Of a stretch of 64,000 bases of DNA, positions 56,341 to 64,000 are shown piece by piece. The stretch covers positions 57,705 through 121,704 of the forward strand of contig CACFTS010000001.1 of the NCBI GenBank assembly GCA_902569285.1. Direction: 5' to 3'. The notes under the pieces are model-generated. The model worked only from the letters and a program-made list of their open reading frames with translations. It ran no database searches and was not told the origin of the DNA. The translations under genes and the position numbers were made by a program. This DNA comes from an uncultured Pelagibacteraceae bacterium. GTDB lineage: Bacteria; Pseudomonadota; Alphaproteobacteria; Pelagibacterales; Pelagibacteraceae. Position 1 is the stretch's first letter. Each line of letters starts with the position of its first letter.

Positions 56341-56383
56341 TTTTTCATTCGAATCAACTAGTGTACAGAAAAATGGAGGTCTA

Positions 56384-57673
56384 ATGTTAGATAACTACTT
56401 TAACTATAAAAAACATAAGACAGATTTTAAAACAGAAGTCGTTGCAGGAGTGTCGACCTTTTTGACAATGGCTTACATCATGTTTTTAAATCCTGTCATA
56501 CTTGCCGACGGTGGGTTTGATTTTGGTGGTGTTTTTACAGCAACTGCTCTTGCAACTGCATTAGCATGTTTTATTGCTGCATTTTACGCTAAAACTTGGC
56601 CTATTGGACTTGCACCAGGAATGGGGATAAATGCATTTATCGCTTATGGTGTTTGTTTAGGTATGAAATATACGCCAGCAGAAGCACTAGGTGCTGTTTT
56701 GGTTGCGGGTGTGGTCTTCTTAATAATTTCATTAACTCCAATAAGAGCATGGTTAATAAATTCAATTCCAAAAAGTTTAAAACTTGGAATTGGAGCAGGT
56801 ATTGGTCTTTTCCTTGCAATTATTGGTTTTGAACTTATGGGATTAACTACAGATAACCCAGTAACTCTTGTTCAGCTTGGAGATGTTTCTAATCCACTTT
56901 TACTTTTGGGTGCTGGTGCATTTGTTTCAATGATTGTAATGGAAAAAATGAAAATCAAAGGAAATATAATTATTGGAATAATTGTATTTAGTGCGATTGC
57001 ATGGATAACTGGTTTAGGAAAATTCAATGGAATTGTTTCTTCTCCACCACCAATGACACATCTAATGACATTTGATTTAGGTGCTGCGCTAAGTGCATCG
57101 ATGGTAACTGTAATTTTTACATTATTTTTTATCGATTTCTTCGATACGGCTGGGACATTAACTAGTGTTGCAAACGTATCTGGAAAAGTTGGTCCTGATG
57201 GAAAAATTAAAGACATCGAAAAAGCTATGCTATCAGACAGTGTATCTACTGTAGCAGGTGCCATGATGGGTACTTCAACAGTAACAACATATGTAGAAAG
57301 CGCAGCTGGAGTGAAGGCGGGCGGAAAAACTGGAATGACTTCACTTACTATTGGAGTTCTTTTCTTGTTATGTTTGTTCTTCAGTCCACTTGCAACATCT
57401 CTTCCTAAGGAAGTTGATGCTGCTGCTTTAATCTATATTGCAACTCTGTTTGTAAGAAATATCACAGATATTAGTTGGGATGACGCTGCTGAAGCAGGCC
57501 CTGCTGTTCTTGCAATGATAGCAATGCCATTTACTTATTCTATTTCTAATGGAATAGCTTTGGCATTTGTTTCATATGCTGCAATTAAGATTTGTACTGG
57601 TAAATTTAATGAAACTAGTCCAGCAATATGGGTTATTGCTGCTCTAAGTATAGTTAGTTTCTTAGTAGCTTAA
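56384..57673 (+). CDS. Adenine/guanine/hypoxanthine permease (AzgA/PbuG family)
   Basis: An inner-membrane purine importer with about 12 or more helices and 429 residues. EVVAGVSTFLTMAYIMFLNP is the family start; GLAPGMGINAFIAYGV and FFDTAGTLTSVANVSGKVG are the substrate-site blocks. GTSTVTTYVESAAGVKAGGKTG is partly quoted as STVTTYVESAAGVKAGG. A strong GGAGG (56375-56379) precedes the ATG. It ends in a terminator shared with the convergent phosphoribosyltransferase gene. Confidence 0.94.
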   Translation: MLDNYFNYKKHKTDFKTEVVAGVSTFLTMAYIMFLNPVILADGGFDFGGVFTATALATALACFIAAFYAKTWPIGLAPGMGINAFIAYGVCLGMKYTPAEALGAVLVAGVVFLIISLTPIRAWLINSIPKSLKLGIGAGIGLFLAIIGFELMGLTTDNPVTLVQLGDVSNPLLLLGAGAFVSMIVMEKMKIKGNIIIGIIVFSAIAWITGLGKFNGIVSSPPPMTHLMTFDLGAALSASMVTVIFTLFFIDFFDTAGTLTSVANVSGKVGPDGKIKDIEKAMLSDSVSTVAGAMMGTSTVTTYVESAAGVKAGGKTGMTSLTIGVLFLLCLFFSPLATSLPKEVDAAALIYIATLFVRNITDISWDDAAEAGPAVLAMIAMPFTYSISNGIALAFVSYAAIKICTGKFNETSPAIWVIAALSIVSFLVA

Positions 57674-57695
57674 AAAAATAAAAAGTTTTTAAAAG

Positions 57696-57721
57696 GGGCG
57701 GCTTTAGGGTCGCCCTTTTTT
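57696..57721. terminator. Terminator at the end of the purine permease gene
   Basis: GGGCGGC (57696-57702), loop TTTAGG, GTCGCCC (57709-57715), then six T on the + strand. The opposite strand also ends in a short T tract, so it may work for both converging genes. Confidence 0.85.
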
Positions 57722-58244
57722 ATTTTTGATGTTTTTTTTTTATTTCTTCTATTCGAATTTCTTCGTAAATTTCAAATGGTTGAACTATCCAAGGATTGTC
57801 TTTTAATTTTACTGCACAAAAATCAGGCTCAAACGATGATTTCTGTTTTTTCCAAAGTGTAGCTGTTTTGATGTCTTCAATTTTACCTTTTATTGGATCA
57901 TAAGCTTTTAGCCAATCTATACTTTTATTAAAAGTAATGCCCGTATCAGATAAATCATCACAAAGTAAAATTCTACCTCCCATATTTGGTGCTATAGAAC
58001 TCATTTCTCTAGAAAATACAATATCACCCTGTTCATCCTCAACCCCTTTTCCACTATAAGACTCTACCGCTAAGTAAGCACATTTCAATTTAAATACTCT
58101 ACTCAAAACATCTATCATTGGCGCTGCTCCTCGCATTATACCAATTAATATTGTTGGTTTGTATCCACTTTCCTCTATTTGAATTGCAAGCTTTTCTACA
58201 GTTTCATTATATTGATTCCAGCTTACAATTAATTTTTCTGACAT
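57720..58244 (-). CDS. Xanthine/hypoxanthine phosphoribosyltransferase-like
   Basis: A type I phosphoribosyltransferase: PRPP loop ILLCDDLSDTGITFNK (about residues 92-107), and the N-terminal TILIGIMRGAAPMIDVLSR. Length 174. The family includes Gpt and Hpt; among the purine genes, salvage of xanthine, guanine or hypoxanthine is the likely role. It lies at the end of the minus-strand purine operon. Confidence 0.82.
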   Translation of the reverse strand: MSEKLIVSWNQYNETVEKLAIQIEESGYKPTILIGIMRGAAPMIDVLSRVFKLKCAYLAVESYSGKGVEDEQGDIVFSREMSSIAPNMGGRILLCDDLSDTGITFNKSIDWLKAYDPIKGKIEDIKTATLWKKQKSSFEPDFCAVKLKDNPWIVQPFEIYEEIRIEEIKKKHQK

Positions 58245-58260
58245 ATCTCTCTATATAATA

Positions 58261-59172
58261 TTAATTTTTAAAAATTAATATTAAAACTGCAAGTAAAATT
58301 AAAAGTACAATTGATGTTATTAAAATATACAACCTATGAATGTTTCTGCCTCTTAAATTGAAATAATGTCTAGCTAAGACTGAGATTACCGCTATAGCAC
58401 CTAAAATTAACCAATTATATTTATGATAAACTATAAAACTATAATGGCCTGATAACATTATAAACAAAACCAAAAAAGTTGAATAATTATTGTGTATAGA
58501 TCTTTGTTTTGCTGCTAAAGATAAAGTTTGATCAAATTTTTTATTTCTTTTACTGCTATTAATAATATTTGTTTGATTTGGAATAATTACTGTAAATACA
58601 TTTCCAAACATATTTGTACCTATTACTAAACCAACGCTTAAAAATGCAAATTTTGCTCCATATACTTGGTTAAATCCATATGATAATAAAATAAGTAAAA
58701 TAAAAATAGTTAAAACAAATAAAACATTATTTTTTATAAGGTTTGATTTACACAAAAAATCATAAACCAACCAAGATATAATTAGTGAAAATATAGAAAA
58801 TATTATTGCTGTAGAAGGTAAAATTTCTAAAACTTTTTTATCTACCATCAATATACCTGAATTATAGTAATAAATTACACCAAGTAATAAAATTCCAGTT
58901 ATAAATGTTAAGTAACTTTGCCATTTAAAAATTGTAAGGCTTCTTAAATAATTTTTTGGTGGTGATATTTTTAATCTAGAAAGTTTATAATAATAACCTG
59001 AATGCATAAGATAACCCTCGCCATCAACATCTTTGCTTGATATTTTTTTATTTAATTTATTGTCTAAATAATTAAATAAAAAACTGTTTCCTACCCATAA
59101 TATTGCAAATAGTACATGGCCCCATCTTAAAGTGAGTTCTAACCATTTCATTGAGTAAGATAAAACTTCCAT
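58261..59172 (-). CDS. PuuD-like urate hydroxylase membrane domain, no cytochrome domain
   Basis: Predicted to oxidise urate to 5-hydroxyisourate in the membrane. LRWGHVLFAILWVGNSFLF, YYKLSRLKISPPKNYLRSL and the following TIFKWQSYLTFITGILLL match the urate oxidase N-terminal membrane domain. About eight helices, 303 residues. PuuD proteins usually carry a C-terminal cytochrome c domain (CxxCH), bringing them to about 400 residues; it is missing here, so electrons must go to a separate acceptor. It overlaps guaD by one base. Confidence 0.82.
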   Translation of the reverse strand: MEVLSYSMKWLELTLRWGHVLFAILWVGNSFLFNYLDNKLNKKISSKDVDGEGYLMHSGYYYKLSRLKISPPKNYLRSLTIFKWQSYLTFITGILLLGVIYYYNSGILMVDKKVLEILPSTAIIFSIFSLIISWLVYDFLCKSNLIKNNVLFVLTIFILLILLSYGFNQVYGAKFAFLSVGLVIGTNMFGNVFTVIIPNQTNIINSSKRNKKFDQTLSLAAKQRSIHNNYSTFLVLFIMLSGHYSFIVYHKYNWLILGAIAVISVLARHYFNLRGRNIHRLYILITSIVLLILLAVLILIFKN

Positions 59173-59642
59173 TAATATTTAATTTTGTCTTTTTTATTTT
59201 CCCAAATTTTAAATGCTTCTAAAGCCTCTTCCCTATGCATTTGGAACATTTTAATTTTTCTATTTTCTAAATCTTTATTGATTTCAGAATAAATAAATGA
59301 ATCATCAAAATCTATACTCTTGGCGTCTATTCTGGTGTTTGCATAAAAAATATTTTCGATTCGTGACCAGTATATTGCTGATAAACACATTGGACATGGT
59401 TCACAACTTGAATATAGGTCACATCCAGAAAGATTAAATGTATTCAATTTTTTACATGCATCTCTAATTGCAACTATTTCTCCATGCGCTGTTGGATCAT
59501 TATTCATTGTAACTTTATTAGAACCTTCTGCAATAATCTTCTTATTTTTTACAATAACAGAACCAAATGGGCCTCCCGTGGATTTTGCACTTTCAATAGA
59601 AAGTTCAATTGCTCTCATCATAAAAATATTTTTTTGGCTCAT
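59172..59642 (-). CDS. guaD: Guanine deaminase, cytidine-deaminase fold
   Basis: Deaminates guanine to xanthine. The zinc site is H53 and E55 (TAHGEIVAIRDA) with C83 and C86 (SSCEPCPMC). The tail after residue 110 (DDSFIYSEINKD, then MFQMHREEALEAFKIW) is the part that distinguishes guanine deaminases of this fold. Length 156 is normal. It supplies xanthine for the dehydrogenase encoded next door, two bases away. Confidence 0.9.
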   Translation of the reverse strand: MSQKNIFMMRAIELSIESAKSTGGPFGSVIVKNKKIIAEGSNKVTMNNDPTAHGEIVAIRDACKKLNTFNLSGCDLYSSCEPCPMCLSAIYWSRIENIFYANTRIDAKSIDFDDSFIYSEINKDLENRKIKMFQMHREEALEAFKIWENKKDKIKY

Positions 59643-59644
59643 AA

Positions 59645-61942
59645 TTAATTTTTTTTTAATTTGTTTATACTTAATAAAATTTTTTCAGGTGTTGCTGGGG
59701 CATCCAAATTAGGTATTTTTCTGTAATTTGAAGTTGAAGCTATTGCATCTTTTATAGCAAAAAAAACACTCATAGCTAACATTAAAGGTGGCTCTCCAGT
59801 AGTTTTGGATTTATTAACTACTTCCTCTTTATTTTTTCCCTCTTTATAAATTTTTACATTAAACTTTTTAGGCATATCGCTAACAGCAGGAATCTTATAT
59901 GTTGAAGGAGAAAAAGTAGTTATTTGTCCATTGGGTTTCCAATTAACCTCTTCCATAGTAAGCCAGCCCTGACCCTGAACAAAACCTCCTTCGATCTGAC
60001 CAAGTTCTAAAGCTGGATTAATAGCATTACCTGCGTCATGCAATATATCAACTTTATCTATTATATTTTCACCAGTTAAGGTGTCGAGTGTCACTTCAGT
60101 TACAGCTGCACCATAACAAAAATATAAAAATGGTCTTCCATAAAATTTTTGTTTGTTAAAATTAATTTTTGGAGTGGAGTAAAATCCATTTGAAGAAAGA
60201 GATATACGATTTAAATAAGCCTCTTGAACAATATCATTAAATTTAAAAATATATTTCCCTATGAAGATTTTTTCATTTTTATAAACCACATTTTTTTTAG
60301 CTGATATTTTATATTTATTTTTTATAAATTTTTCTAAATTTAATTTGATTTTTTTAACAGCATCTAAAGCAGCCGCTCCATTAAGATCAGTTGTAGATGA
60401 AGCTGCACTCGCAGAAGTATTTGGCACCTTAGATGTATTTGTTGATGAAATTTGAACTTTTTCATAAGGAATGCCAAACGATTTTGAAACTAATTGAGCT
60501 ATTTTTGTGTGAGTCCCTTGACCCATTTCAATTCCTCCATGATTTAAATGTACACTACCATCAGTATAAATATGAACCAAAGCTCCAGCTTGGTTTAAAT
60601 GGATTGTAGTAAAAGATATGCCAAATTTTACAGGTGTAATAGCAATCCCTTTTTTTTTATATTTGTTTTTTAAATTAAATTTTTTTATTTTAGAATATCT
60701 TTTCTTGTAATTTGATTTCTTTATCAATTTATTAAATATTTCATTAATCACATTATCTTCAATTTTCATTCCATAATGTGTGATATTTCTTCTATTTTTT
60801 TTGTAAAAATTTTTTTTTCTTATTTCTAAAGGATCTTTACCTAGATATCTTGAAATATTATCAATGATATTTTCAATAGACATCATTCCTTGATTTCCTC
60901 CAAACCCTCGAAATGCCGTTGAAGTAGAAGTATTCGTTTTACAAAGATAATTTTGTACTTCTAAATTTGGAATAAAATAAGCATTGTCAATGTGTAAAAG
61001 AGCTCTTTCATTTATTGCTAAGGACAAATCGGGTGACATTCCACATTTTGATGAAAGTTTTAATTTTAATGATTTTATTTCTCCTTTATCGTTAAAACCA
61101 ACTTCATAGTCTGAAAAAAATTCATGTCTTTTTCCAGTTATGACAATATCGTCGTCTCTATCTAGTCTAAGTTTAACTGGACATTTAGTTTTGTGGGCAA
61201 GAAGTGAACAAATACTTGCTGTCATAAAGTTAGTTTCCTTTCCTCCAAAACCACCTCCTATTCTTCTTACCAAAACTGTTATTGAATTACTTTTTTGATT
61301 TAACATCTTAGCAACTATTTGTTGAGTTTCAGAAGGATGTTGTGTTGAACTATAAATAACCATATTATTATCTTCATTAGGAATAGCAAAAGCAGCTTGT
61401 CCTTCTAAATAAAAATGTTCTTGGCTACCGGTAGTAAAATTTCCTTTAAGCCTATGTTTAGAGTTTGATAGAGCTTTGTTTGGATGCCCTCTTTTAATTT
61501 TTCTTACTTTAAAAAGTAATTTTTTTTTTGCCAAAGAATCTTTTATTGTAACTATAGGTTTCAATTCTTTATAATAAACTTTTGCCTTTAAAACTGCTTT
61601 TCTAGCAAACTCTGTGGATAAAGCAGCTACTGCAAAAAGAGGTTGTCCATAAAACTCAACTTTTTTATTTACAAATATAGGATCACCATCAAAAACTGGT
61701 CCTACATCATTACGACCAGAAATATCTTCAGAAGTAACAACAGAAATAACTCCCTCACTTGATATTACATTTCTTAAATCTATCTTTTTTATTATTGCAT
61801 GAGCTTTTTTACTCCATCCTATTGCTCCATAAAGTGTACTGTCAGGTTCTTTGATATCGTCAGTATATTCCGCAAATCCACTAACATGTTTGTAAGCACT
61901 GTCATGAAGTCTCTTTTCACTGAAATATTCTTGTTTTTTCAT
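59645..61942 (-). CDS. xdhB: Xanthine dehydrogenase, molybdopterin-binding subunit
   Basis: Oxidises hypoxanthine and xanthine at a molybdenum cofactor. RIGGGFGGKETNFMTASIC, TAFRGFGGNQGMMSIENI, and GGIEMGQGTHTKIAQLVSK are cofactor-binding blocks. The catalytic base is E717 in TTGEPPLMLAMSVFFAI. Length 765 is typical of the two-subunit form. It lies two bases after xdhA. The XdhC insertion factor is not in the window. Confidence 0.95.
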   Translation of the reverse strand: MKKQEYFSEKRLHDSAYKHVSGFAEYTDDIKEPDSTLYGAIGWSKKAHAIIKKIDLRNVISSEGVISVVTSEDISGRNDVGPVFDGDPIFVNKKVEFYGQPLFAVAALSTEFARKAVLKAKVYYKELKPIVTIKDSLAKKKLLFKVRKIKRGHPNKALSNSKHRLKGNFTTGSQEHFYLEGQAAFAIPNEDNNMVIYSSTQHPSETQQIVAKMLNQKSNSITVLVRRIGGGFGGKETNFMTASICSLLAHKTKCPVKLRLDRDDDIVITGKRHEFFSDYEVGFNDKGEIKSLKLKLSSKCGMSPDLSLAINERALLHIDNAYFIPNLEVQNYLCKTNTSTSTAFRGFGGNQGMMSIENIIDNISRYLGKDPLEIRKKNFYKKNRRNITHYGMKIEDNVINEIFNKLIKKSNYKKRYSKIKKFNLKNKYKKKGIAITPVKFGISFTTIHLNQAGALVHIYTDGSVHLNHGGIEMGQGTHTKIAQLVSKSFGIPYEKVQISSTNTSKVPNTSASAASSTTDLNGAAALDAVKKIKLNLEKFIKNKYKISAKKNVVYKNEKIFIGKYIFKFNDIVQEAYLNRISLSSNGFYSTPKINFNKQKFYGRPFLYFCYGAAVTEVTLDTLTGENIIDKVDILHDAGNAINPALELGQIEGGFVQGQGWLTMEEVNWKPNGQITTFSPSTYKIPAVSDMPKKFNVKIYKEGKNKEEVVNKSKTTGEPPLMLAMSVFFAIKDAIASTSNYRKIPNLDAPATPEKILLSINKLKKN

Positions 61943-61944
61943 AA

Positions 61945-63381
61945 TTAACTTAGTCTTATTAATTTATTTGATTTAGTTTCTAAAAAGAACTTTAGTAATA
62001 AATTTTGTGCAACTTCTAATCTATATTGTTTTGATGCTCTCATATCATCAATAGGATTAAAATCTTTTTTTAATAAATTTTTAGCTTTTTCAAAAATATC
62101 CTCCGAAAATTTAGAATTTAATAGAAATTTTTCACATTTAACTGCTCTTTTAGGAATTTCTGACATTCCACCAAATGCAATAAAAACATCTTCAATCCTT
62201 TGATTTTTTACTCTGAAATTAAAAGAAGCACAAACTGATGAAATATCATCATCGAATCTTTTTGATATTTTGTATGCTTTAAATTTGTTATTTTTATAAA
62301 TAGGAATTTTTATAGATTTTATAAATTCTCCTGTTTTAAGTCTTGTCTTTCTATACCCAATAAAGAAATCTTTAAGAAAAATTTCTTTATTTCTTTTTTT
62401 TGCCTGTATTAATATCCGAGTATTTAAAGAAAGAAGTAAAGGCAAGGTATCTCCTATGGGTGAAGCTGTAGCAATATTTCCGCCTATTGTTCCCACATTT
62501 CTTATTTGAACAGATCCATATCTTCTTAATATATTATTAAAGTCAGGATAATATTTTAAAATAAATTGTTCAACTTGTATAAGTGGAGTTGTTGCTCCAA
62601 TATTAATTTCATTATTTATAATTTTTATAAAATTTAGTTCTTTAATATTATTTAAATAAATTATGTTTTTTATTTCTTGTCTATTTTTTGTAACTATTAA
62701 AGATAAATCTGTTCCACCACTTAAAAAATTTGGATTGGGATTTTGTTGGATTATTTTTTTTAATTCATTAACTGTTTTTGGAGCAAAATATTTTTTATTT
62801 TTATGTTTAATAATAATATTTTTATTATTAATTTTTTTTAATAATTTAATAATTTTTGAATTATTGCGATCAAAATCATCATAACTATTTTTTTTTTTTA
62901 AACTTCTAGCAGCATCAATTATAGGTCTATAACCAGTACATCTGCATAAATTTCCTGATATAGCATCTTTAATATTTTCTTCATTTTTATTATTTTTGTT
63001 TTTGTACATAGCAAAAATGGACATAACAAAACCAGGTGTACAAAATCCACATTGAGATGCATGATATTTTGCCATTGCCTCTTGAACAGGATGATAAGAA
63101 CCATTTTTTGAAACTAAATTTTCAACAACTATTAGTTGTTTTCCATGCAAAGTGGGTGTGAAGGATATACATGAATTAATTGCTTTGTATTTAATTTTTT
63201 TATTTTCTAATTCTCCTAGCACTATTGTACAAGCACCACATCCACCTTCCGCACAACCTTCTTTGGTGCCTGTTTTTTTTAATTCTTCTCTTATAAAATT
63301 AAGTATAGTTTGATTTGGGTCAGGATTTTCCAATTCAATTAATTTATTTTCATAAATAAATTGAACTTTGTTTGCGCTCAC
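61945..63381 (-). CDS. xdhA: Xanthine dehydrogenase, iron-sulfur and FAD subunit
   Basis: Carries electrons from the molybdenum site to FAD and NAD. The first 2Fe-2S cluster is held by C43, C48, C51 and C71; the second by C111, C114, C146 and C148 (QCGFCTPG, then NLCRCTGYRP). The FAD domain from about residue 185 has LSGGTDLSLIV and VGTIGGNIATASPIGD. Length 478 is normal. It starts with GTG directly after the hiuH stop codon. Confidence 0.95.
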   Translation of the reverse strand: MSANKVQFIYENKLIELENPDPNQTILNFIREELKKTGTKEGCAEGGCGACTIVLGELENKKIKYKAINSCISFTPTLHGKQLIVVENLVSKNGSYHPVQEAMAKYHASQCGFCTPGFVMSIFAMYKNKNNKNEENIKDAISGNLCRCTGYRPIIDAARSLKKKNSYDDFDRNNSKIIKLLKKINNKNIIIKHKNKKYFAPKTVNELKKIIQQNPNPNFLSGGTDLSLIVTKNRQEIKNIIYLNNIKELNFIKIINNEINIGATTPLIQVEQFILKYYPDFNNILRRYGSVQIRNVGTIGGNIATASPIGDTLPLLLSLNTRILIQAKKRNKEIFLKDFFIGYRKTRLKTGEFIKSIKIPIYKNNKFKAYKISKRFDDDISSVCASFNFRVKNQRIEDVFIAFGGMSEIPKRAVKCEKFLLNSKFSEDIFEKAKNLLKKDFNPIDDMRASKQYRLEVAQNLLLKFFLETKSNKLIRLS

Positions 63382-63732
63382 TTAAGAACCTCTATAAGTA
63401 GAATAACTCCATGGAGAAACAAGTAATGGAACATGATAATGTTCTTTTGAATTTGAAATACCAAACCTAATAACCACATCATCTAAAAAAGGTAATTCAT
63501 CTGATTTTGATATATTTTTAAAATATTCTCCTATAAAAAAAATTAACTCATATTTACCATTCAAAAACTTTTCACCTTCGAGCAATGGTTTATCAGATCT
63601 TCCATCTTGGTTTAGAATTATTGTATTTTTTTTTTCTTTTTGATTATTCTTAAGATAATATAATTCTACCTTTATACCTGATCCTGGCTTACCAGAATAA
63701 ACATCTAAAACATGAGTTGTTAATTTTGTCAT
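63382..63732 (-). CDS. hiuH: 5-hydroxyisourate hydrolase (transthyretin-like)
   Basis: Hydrolyses 5-hydroxyisourate to OHCU. The His near the start (LTTHVLDVYSGKPG, H7), and the C-terminal HYHVPLLVSPWSYSTYRGS, ending in the signature YRGS, are diagnostic. Length 116 is normal. First gene of the minus-strand purine operon and divergent from the OHCU decarboxylase gene. Confidence 0.95.
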   Translation of the reverse strand: MTKLTTHVLDVYSGKPGSGIKVELYYLKNNQKEKKNTIILNQDGRSDKPLLEGEKFLNGKYELIFFIGEYFKNISKSDELPFLDDVVIRFGISNSKEHYHVPLLVSPWSYSTYRGS

Positions 63733-63799
63733 ACTATTAGTTATATACTATACAAATATTCTATAAATAATATATTAAAACATACATTAAGAGACATAA

Positions 63800-64000
63800 A
63801 TGAAAATTACAAAAGATCTCAACACACTTACAAAAAATGAGTTCATCACAATTTTTGGAAGTATATTTGAAAAATCTGAATGGATTGCTAACGATACTTT
63901 TAAACTAAAACCTTTTAAAAACTCCAAAGATTTAGTCGATAAAATGATAAATATTTATGACTCTTGTTCAGTAGATAAAATATTAAAAATATTAAATTTA
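63800..64000 (+). CDS. uraD: OHCU decarboxylase, 3' end cut by the window
   Basis: Decarboxylates OHCU to S-allantoin. The 67 visible residues start at the ATG 63800 and read KDLNTLTKNEFITIFGSIFE, then KSEWIAND, TFKLKPFKNSKDLVDKM. This matches the family opening (LN, F, G.I.E.S.W.A, then rPF). The catalytic His and Glu lie beyond the window. It is divergent from hiuH with 67 bases between. Confidence 0.8.
   Translation, partial: MKITKDLNTLTKNEFITIFGSIFEKSEWIANDTFKLKPFKNSKDLVDKMINIYDSCSVDKILKILNL

Noticed and set aside
56872-57264. 130-codon open frame antisense to the purine permease
   Set aside because: Shadow of a membrane protein gene with low-complexity translation.

Overview
The window is a very AT-rich, gene-dense bacterial chromosome segment with no gap over 150 bases between genes. 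It most likely comes from SAR11 (Candidatus Pelagibacter or a close relative, Pelagibacterales, Alphaproteobacteria). The evidence is the extreme coding compaction, a CcrM-type methylase beside rnhB and mutY, the alphaproteobacterial smc neighbourhood, a split F0 operon with b and b' subunits, a crtIBY-blh retinal operon, DUF2093 and DUF3035 proteins, and ispH/thrB/rnhA chained to the carotenoid genes. The assignment rests on gene content and style; no database was consulted. No tRNA, rRNA, CRISPR array, IS element or prophage was seen.

Layout. 1-4.9 kb: rnhB (5' end cut off), ccrM with a GANTC-loaded promoter, an FAD monooxygenase, mutY, a DciA-like DUF721 protein and a DsbA-like protein. 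4.9-7.3 kb: a short SMC ATPase that seems to lack a hinge and is split by an 8-T run. 7.3-9.7 kb: F0 ATP synthase genes atpI-B-E-b'-b. 9.7-16.4 kb: an almost gapless operon crtI-crtB-crtY-blh-ispH-thrB-rnhA, making retinal for a rhodopsin encoded elsewhere, then convergent thrC. 17.8-24.3 kb: cytochrome c oxidase genes in cyo-like order (II-I-III-IV-small protein-ctaB), a second subunit III-like gene, a SCO copper chaperone, and a palindrome between divergent promoters. 24.3-27.1 kb: rsmE, a HAD dehalogenase, a quinone reductase and DUF2721. 27.2-32.8 kb: ubiA followed by lipid A/Kdo genes msbA-waaA-lpxK-lpxL. 33-41.3 kb: purD, rsmD, pgi, a DUF3035 lipoprotein, lspA, ileS, ribF and a HAD phosphatase. 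41.4-45.3 kb: groES-groEL with a heat-shock promoter and terminator, then typA. 45.3-51.8 kb: poorly characterised membrane and envelope genes, a lysine-rich coiled-coil protein, cfa, a DapA-like aldolase, a family 9 glycosyltransferase and a membrane J-protein. 51.8-54.5 kb: oligopeptidase B split by an 8-A run, then hsp20 with a heat-shock promoter and a ROSE-like RNA thermometer leader. 54.5-64 kb: purine uptake and degradation, with two nucleobase permeases, a phosphoribosyltransferase, PuuD-like urate hydroxylase, guanine deaminase, xanthine dehydrogenase, hydroxyisourate hydrolase, and the start of OHCU decarboxylase.

How the genes work together. The purine block can carry guanine or hypoxanthine through xanthine, urate, 5-hydroxyisourate and OHCU to allantoin, with the phosphoribosyltransferase as a salvage branch. 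The retinal operon takes IspH-derived isoprenoid precursors to beta-carotene and retinal. The oxidase genes and F0 genes supply respiration and ATP synthesis. The strongest items for follow-up are the ROSE-like hsp20 leader, the hinge-less SMC, the two +1 homopolymer frameshifts, the GANTC sites on the ccrM promoter, the cox-region palindrome at about -42 and the PuuD lacking a cytochrome domain.
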